Notes under the pieces: generated by a model
What the model was told of the DNA's origin: nothing
What the model saw: only the letters and a program-made list of their open reading frames with translations
Databases searched by the model: none
Program-made: the position numbers and the translations under genes
Shown here: positions 5,457-9,226 of the stretch, one piece after another
Position numbering within the stretch: position 1 is the stretch's first letter
How the letters are laid out: the number at the start of each line of letters is the position of its first letter
Origin: Clostridia bacterium
Lineage (GTDB): Bacteria; Bacillota; Clostridia; Oscillospirales; Acutalibacteraceae
NCBI GenBank assembly: GCA_900766895.1
Contig: CAAFXF010000062.1
Span: 1 to 9,226 of the forward strand
Direction of reading: 5' to 3'
Length of the DNA stretch: 9,226 nucleotides

Positions 5457-6941
5457 TTAATAATCAATCTTTTCGCACTTTGAAAGAACCTTGTCAAATC
5501 TTCTGATGCACTCGTCAATATCCTCTTCAGTGTAAGCACTTGAGGTGTACAAACGTGAGCCTGCAAGAGTAACAAGTCCCTCTGCCATATAAGCAGCACC
5601 CATATACTGCATTTCTGTCTGGCGGATGCCTGTTTCCTTAAGAACTGACGGAATAGTCCAAGGCTTCTTCCAGTTTACTCTGAAGTGCATTGTTGCAACT
5701 GTATGTAACTGACAAATAGAACCAACATTGTAGCATACGAACGGAAGGTCATATTTCTTGATTGATTCATTAAGTCCCTTAACAAGTCTGTCAGCCATCT
5801 GACCTGCAACCTGGCACGCATTTCTCTTTTCAATTTCGCAGATTACTGTGTAGCCTGCACAGCATGAAAGCGGAGTAGCAGCCATTGTACCGCCGCACAT
5901 AGCCTTATGAATCTTCTTGCCCTCTGCCTTATCAAGACCGGCACCAAGATACTTCATAACCTCTCTGTGACCGCCGATACCGCCTGCACCCGGATAACCG
6001 CCTGCGATAATCTTACCGAAGATTGTAATATCAGGATCAATACCGTAGTAGCCCTGAGCGCCTGACAAACCGATACGGAAGCCTGTAACAACCTCGTCAC
6101 AAACGAGAAGAGCACCGTACTTACGGCAAAGTGCCTGAACACCCTTAGGGAAGTCCTTATCTACCGGACGGGTTGCTGATTCAGGTCCGCATGGCTCAAT
6201 AAATACAGCAGCTGTACCGCCACGGAACTTGTTGATGATAAGCTTCTTCTCAAGATCCTTAAGGTCGTTAGGGAAGAATTCCTGTGTATGCTTAAATACA
6301 AAAAGAGGAACACCGTGTGACTGAAGGTTAAGTGTACCCGGTACACGCATACCCCAAGCAAGCTGATCTGACCAGCCGTGGTAAGCACCGCCCATCTTAA
6401 TGATGTTCTTATGACCTGTTGCAAGACGAGCAACACGAACAGCACACATACAAGCCTCTGTACCTGAGCCGAGCATACGGAACATTTCTACTGACGGTAC
6501 ACACTCGCTGATTTTCTTTGCAAGCTTATATTCGTAAGGATGGAACAAGCCTGTTGAAGGACCGCAGTCATCAAGAAGCTCCTTAACCTTTTCCTTAACA
6601 ACGTCATCGTTTGAACCGATAATTGTAGGACCGCCTGCCTGGAGGAAGTCAAAATACTCGTTGCCGTCAACATCCCAAAGCTTGTTGCCCTTTGCCTTTG
6701 TCATAACGATTGGGAATGGGTAGTTGAAAGCAAGGTTGTGCTGTACACCGCCCGGAATGACATTCTTTGCCTCGGTAATCATTTCCTTAGACTTTGTGCA
6801 CTTCTTTGCAAAGTATTCTTCCTCGTACTCTTTAAGTGCGGCTCTGTTGATAGAATAGATTGGTTTTTTGATCAATGCATCAAGCTGTGCGGTAAGCGCA
6901 GCAGCGTTAGGATACTCTGTAATAGCGAATCTTGTATCCAT
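5457..6941 (-). CDS. Class III aminotransferase, glutamate-1-semialdehyde-aminomutase-like
   Basis: This is a 494-residue PLP enzyme of fold type I. Landmarks are IPGGV (62-66), the phosphate loop GSGTEA (158-163), YHG (187-189), the pyridine-nitrogen aspartate Asp282 in CDEVVTGFR, and the PLP lysine Lys310 in FGKIIAGGYP. The closest well-known relative is HemL, but there is an extra N-terminal stretch of about 48 residues, a longer C-terminus, and no heme genes nearby. It more likely moves an amino group from an amino-sugar or amino-polyol derivative to 2-oxoglutarate or pyruvate, or shifts an amine within a substrate. Linkage to gdhA through a shared operator favours glutamate as the product. 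An AAGGAGG ribosome site (6950-6956) precedes the ATG by 8 bases. It is the first gene of an operon with the aldolase, under TetR-type operators. Confidence 0.9.
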   Translation of the reverse strand: MDTRFAITEYPNAAALTAQLDALIKKPIYSINRAALKEYEEEYFAKKCTKSKEMITEAKNVIPGGVQHNLAFNYPFPIVMTKAKGNKLWDVDGNEYFDFLQAGGPTIIGSNDDVVKEKVKELLDDCGPSTGLFHPYEYKLAKKISECVPSVEMFRMLGSGTEACMCAVRVARLATGHKNIIKMGGAYHGWSDQLAWGMRVPGTLNLQSHGVPLFVFKHTQEFFPNDLKDLEKKLIINKFRGGTAAVFIEPCGPESATRPVDKDFPKGVQALCRKYGALLVCDEVVTGFRIGLSGAQGYYGIDPDITIFGKIIAGGYPGAGGIGGHREVMKYLGAGLDKAEGKKIHKAMCGGTMAATPLSCCAGYTVICEIEKRNACQVAGQMADRLVKGLNESIKKYDLPFVCYNVGSICQLHTVATMHFRVNWKKPWTIPSVLKETGIRQTEMQYMGAAYMAEGLVTLAGSRLYTSSAYTEEDIDECIRRFDKVLSKCEKIDY

Positions 6942-6966
6942 ATAAATTTCCTCCTTAAAACTTTCG

Positions 6967-6982
6967 GTGAGTGACCACTCAC
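6967..6982. promoter_or_regulatory. TetR-family operator A of the aminotransferase operon
   Basis: GTGAGTG-AC-CACTCAC has perfect 7-bp arms and differs by one base from the gdhA operator. It is in the 5' untranslated region, about 26 bases before the start codon and just upstream of the AAGGAGG ribosome site, downstream of the predicted transcription start. Confidence 0.82.
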
Positions 6983-6992
6983 TAATTAATTA

Positions 6993-7008
6993 GTGAGCCT
7001 CTACTCAC
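6993..7008. promoter_or_regulatory. TetR-family operator B (degenerate copy)
   Basis: GTGAG-CCTCTA-CTCAC keeps the outer five bases of each arm with the same 16-bp span. It begins 15 bases past the -10 box and lies 26 bp centre to centre from operator A. The palindromic spacer TAATTAATTA between them makes a 20-bp perfect palindrome (6978-6997) from the inward-facing half sites. Confidence 0.7.
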
Positions 7009-7023
7009 ACTTTTTACAAGTTA

Positions 7024-7051
7024 AGTATATCACATTTTACTGATTTGTCAA
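7024..7051 (-). promoter_or_regulatory. Promoter of the aminotransferase-aldolase operon
   Basis: On the minus strand, consensus -35 TTGACA (7046-7051), a 16-base spacer and -10 TATACT (7024-7029) with an extended TGA just before it. The predicted start is near 7017, next to operator B. Confidence 0.83.
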
Positions 7052-7082
7052 CTTTAATGTTTGAAATTTTTAGTTATTTTTG

Positions 7083-7111
7083 TTGCAATATACAATAAAA
7101 AATGGTAATAT
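7083..7111 (+). promoter_or_regulatory. Promoter of the tetR-kinase operon
   Basis: -35 TTGCAA (7083-7088), 17 bases, -10 TAATAT (7106-7111) preceded by TGG (extended). The predicted start is about 7118. It faces away from the aminotransferase promoter, with about 30 bp between the two -35 boxes. Confidence 0.75.
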
Positions 7112-7118
7112 ACCTTTA

Positions 7119-7134
7119 GTGAATTAATGCTCAC
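7119..7134. promoter_or_regulatory. TetR-family operator C, autoregulatory (degenerate)
   Basis: GTGA-ATTAATGC-TCAC has the same 16-bp span and the same outer bases as the other operators, but few of the inner ones. It starts 7 bases past the -10 box, on the predicted transcription start. A weaker site would suit negative autoregulation. Confidence 0.55.
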
Positions 7135-7153
7135 CAAAGGAGATTTGGAGTAT

Positions 7154-7185
7154 TTGCACAAACAAAAAATTAACATTTTGTGCAA
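7154..7185 (+). other. Hairpin in the tetR leader
   Basis: TTGCACAAA (7154-7162) and TTTGTGCAA (7177-7185) form a perfect 9-bp stem with a 14-base loop. A strong AAAGGAGAT (7135-7143) precedes it. The GTG at 7180 lies within the right arm and has no ribosome site of its own. Confidence 0.5.
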
Positions 7186-7206
7186 GGCTACAAAATCAAT
7201 ATTTTT

Positions 7207-7875
7207 ATGTTTGAGAAAAGATACAAGGAAGCCTTTGACAGAGCCTCAACCGAGCGTAAGGAAAAAATCCTCGAGGTCGGAATTGAGGAATTTGCTTCCA
7301 AAGGATACGAAAATGCTAACATTAATATAATTGCAAAAAATTCAGGTATAAGCATTGGCTTGATGTACAAGTATTTCAACACCAAGGAGGATTTGTTCAT
7401 AACCTGTATTCAACGGGGTATGTCTATCCTTGAAGAAGCCGTTGACGAAATCATTAAAAGCAACGACTCGCTTATCGTAAAAGCTGAAAAGCTGATACGC
7501 ACAACCTGTCGCCTGAGCCAAACACCTGAAAATGCAAACTATGTTAAGCTGTACAACGAAATAACATCCGAACGAAACAGCGAAAAGGCAAAGGAATATG
7601 CAAAGGCTATTGAGGAGATGACCAGCCGGAAGTATATAAAATGTATTACCGACGCGTTGGCAAGCGGAGATTTAAGACAGGATATGGACCCTCGTCTGTT
7701 TGCATTCTTCCTTGATAATTTGTTAACCTCGCTTCAGTTTTCATTCACCTGCGACTACTATCGCAACAGGCTTGAAATTTACACGGGGGTTAATGTTGAA
7801 GAACTTTCGGAGGACCAAATCGTAAGGCAACTGCTCAAATTTATTGAGTCTGCATTTACGTTTGAAAAACAGTAA
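7207..7875 (+). CDS. TetR/AcrR-family transcriptional regulator
   Basis: The 222-residue protein (from ATG 7207) has a TetR DNA-binding domain at about 14-62: RKEKILEVGIEEFASKGYEN, then the recognition region SGISIGLMYKYFNTKEDL. The helical C-terminal ligand domain is not recognisable to a subfamily, so the inducer is unknown but is presumably a substrate or intermediate of the pathway. An in-frame GTG at 7180 would add 9 residues (231 in all), but it has no ribosome site and lies in a hairpin. ATG 7207 also lacks a good ribosome site, so expression may be low. An in-frame stop at 7171 rules out an earlier start. The gene is divergent from the aminotransferase operon and 27 bases before the kinase. 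Palindromes at its own promoter, at the divergent promoter and at gdhA are its likely targets. Confidence 0.9.
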   Translation: MFEKRYKEAFDRASTERKEKILEVGIEEFASKGYENANINIIAKNSGISIGLMYKYFNTKEDLFITCIQRGMSILEEAVDEIIKSNDSLIVKAEKLIRTTCRLSQTPENANYVKLYNEITSERNSEKAKEYAKAIEEMTSRKYIKCITDALASGDLRQDMDPRLFAFFLDNLLTSLQFSFTCDYYRNRLEIYTGVNVEELSEDQIVRQLLKFIESAFTFEKQ

Positions 7876-7902
7876 CAAACTATTTTACATACGGAGGAAA
7901 AT

Positions 7903-9226
7903 ATGAGCAAGTACGTAATCACCTATGACATCGGTACAACAGGCATCAAAACCTGTCTTATCGAAATCGACAAGGAAATCAAAATCCTTAGCTCTGCCAC
8001 AGAGGGATACAAGCTTTACGTGGACGACGAGACAGGAGTAAAGGGCGGAAGCGAGCAGGACGCTGACGAGTGGTGGAATGCAATGTGCGTTACCACAAAG
8101 GAAGTGTTCAAAAAGTGCAAAAAGATTAAAAAAGAGCAAATTGAGGGCATCAGCTTTTGCTCCGCTATGCAGGGTCTTGTTCTTGTTGATAAGGACGGAA
8201 AATGTATTCGCCGTCCTATGACATATATGGATCAGCGCGCAAGAGAGGAAATCAAAAAAGGTATTGCACACGGCTTCCAGATTGCAGGCGCAGAGGTTAC
8301 AAAGCTTTTGAAATACCTCAAGTACACCGGTGCCGTATCTTCATCGGTTAAGGACCCTATTTGGAAATACAAGTGGGTTGAGGCACATGAGCCTGAAAAC
8401 TTTAAGAAAATTTACAAGTGGCTTGACGTTAAGGAGTATATGATTTTGCGTTGCAGCGGTGAATTTGTTATGACAAATGACTCTGCGTTCGGCACATTGC
8501 TTTATGATACACGTAAGGGTCACGAGGGCTGGTGCAAGCCTATCTGCGATATGGTAGGTGTAAACATTGAGCATATGCCTCCAATCAAGGCAAGCACAGA
8601 AAAGGTCGGCGAGATTACAAAGCAGGCAGCCGAGGAATTAGGTCTTGCAGAGGGCACCGCAGTATACGGCGGAGGCGGTGACGCATCCCTTATCGGCGTA
8701 GGCGCAGGTGCAACGGAAATCGGCGACACTCACATTTATTCAGGCACTTCGGGCTGGGTAGGAACCGTTGTTCCGGAACAGCTTGTTGACGCAGGCGCTA
8801 TGATGGCGGCTATCGTAGGCGCAAACCCTGAAAACTACAACTACTTTGCCGAGCTTGAAACATCTAACAAATGTATGGGGTGGGTTAAGGACCACCTTGC
8901 ACTTGACGAAATCGGTGTGTTCCTTAAAAAGTACGGTCATAAAAAGGACGACTTGGAGGAGCAAAGCTTTAACCTTTACGATTATCTTGAAGAGGTTATT
9001 GACAGAGCAAATCCGGGCTCTGACGGCGTAATATTTACACCGTGGCTTCACGGCAACCGTTGTCCGTTTGAGGACCCGAATGCCGCAGGTATGTTCTTCA
9101 ACATTCATCTTGAAACAGGCAAAACCGAGCTTATCAGAGCTGTTGTTGAGGGTGTGTGCTTCCATATGAGATGGATGCTTGAAAGACAGGAGCAAAAGGT
9201 TGCAAAGTACAAGAAAACAAATTCAG
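7903..9226 (+). CDS. FGGY-family carbohydrate kinase (3' end outside the window)
   Basis: An open frame of 441 codons runs off the right edge; the family is usually near 500 residues. It transfers phosphate from ATP to a sugar, polyol or keto sugar. The N-terminal phosphate loop is YDIGTTGIK (Asp9). FGGY landmarks follow: SAMQG (87-91), MDQRA (109-113), the catalytic-base region YGGGGDASLIGVGAG with Asp260, YSGTSGW (279-285), and TPWLHGNRCPFEDPNAAG, which resembles the xylulokinase GERTP region. Where xylulokinases have MHG this protein has MQG, so the substrate may differ from xylulose. GGAGG (7893-7897) sits 5 bases before ATG. It follows tetR in the same operon and probably acts with the aldolase and aminotransferase transcribed the other way. 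Confidence 0.93.
   Translation, partial: MSKYVITYDIGTTGIKTCLIEIDKEIKILSSATEGYKLYVDDETGVKGGSEQDADEWWNAMCVTTKEVFKKCKKIKKEQIEGISFCSAMQGLVLVDKDGKCIRRPMTYMDQRAREEIKKGIAHGFQIAGAEVTKLLKYLKYTGAVSSSVKDPIWKYKWVEAHEPENFKKIYKWLDVKEYMILRCSGEFVMTNDSAFGTLLYDTRKGHEGWCKPICDMVGVNIEHMPPIKASTEKVGEITKQAAEELGLAEGTAVYGGGGDASLIGVGAGATEIGDTHIYSGTSGWVGTVVPEQLVDAGAMMAAIVGANPENYNYFAELETSNKCMGWVKDHLALDEIGVFLKKYGHKKDDLEEQSFNLYDYLEEVIDRANPGSDGVIFTPWLHGNRCPFEDPNAAGMFFNIHLETGKTELIRAVVEGVCFHMRWMLERQEQKVAKYKKTNS

Noticed and set aside
7127..7207. A frameshift joining the AAAGGAG-led frame to tetR
   Set aside because: Shifting the frame at the A run (7164-7169) to restore the fusion produces a stop (TAA) almost at once, so a simple indel does not explain the layout.
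7127..7330. A 67-codon plus-strand frame overlapping the start of tetR
   Set aside because: Its ATG has no ribosome site and overlaps the operator, and most of it runs out of frame through the TetR DNA-binding domain. A start at TTG 7154 behind AAAGGAG remains possible, but I would not call it a gene.
7885..9195. Several minus-strand frames of 69-151 codons on the right side
   Set aside because: All are shadows of the open plus-strand FGGY kinase frame, which runs uninterrupted from 7903 to the window edge.
1..9226. CRISPR arrays, tRNA or rRNA genes, prophage genes
   Set aside because: I looked for regularly spaced repeats, tRNA-like cloverleaf ends and phage-type genes and saw none.

Overview
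The window looks like a low-GC Firmicute of the class Clostridia. The signs are AAGGAGG-type ribosome binding sites, sigma-A promoters with extended -10 TG motifs, a T-box riboswitch, and a hexameric glutamate dehydrogenase of Clostridium type. No ribosomal or tRNA genes are present, so I cannot place it more precisely.

Layout, left to right. (1) Positions 34-1518, minus strand: a tryptophan transport module. Its promoter is followed by a T-box riboswitch with a UGG (Trp) specifier, then an 11-codon leader peptide ending R-W-R-R-W, then a lipoprotein ABC-transporter binding protein (TrpX type). Its partner genes should lie beyond position 1. (2) 1596-3044, minus: gdhA with its own promoter, and a perfect 20-bp palindrome just past the predicted transcription start. 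(3) 3078-3791, minus: a RadC-like gene that has lost the metal-binding histidines of its MPN/JAB domain. (4) 3821-4150: an intergenic region holding a roughly 280-bp MITE-like element with inverted-repeat ends. It appears to have inserted into the terminator of the next operon and carries a terminator of its own. (5) 4165-7051, minus: an operon of a class III (GSA-aminomutase-like) aminotransferase followed by a two-domain class II aldolase. (6) 7083-9226, plus: a divergent operon of a TetR-family regulator and an FGGY-family sugar kinase, which runs off the window.

Regions 2, 5 and 6 seem to be one regulon. The three promoters each carry a 16-bp inverted repeat of the form GTGA-N8-TCAC (best copies GTGAGTG-AT/AC-CACTCAC) at or just after the predicted transcription start, and the TetR protein encoded here is the obvious binder. 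Kinase, aminotransferase and aldolase together suggest catabolism of an amino-containing sugar, polyol or sugar acid. Amino groups would pass to glutamate and be released by GdhA, which explains why gdhA shares the operator. The substrate is unknown, and I do not recognise this set as a named pathway.

The two most interesting items are the Trp T-box combined with a Trp-codon leader peptide, and the TetR-controlled aminotransferase/aldolase/kinase/GDH regulon.
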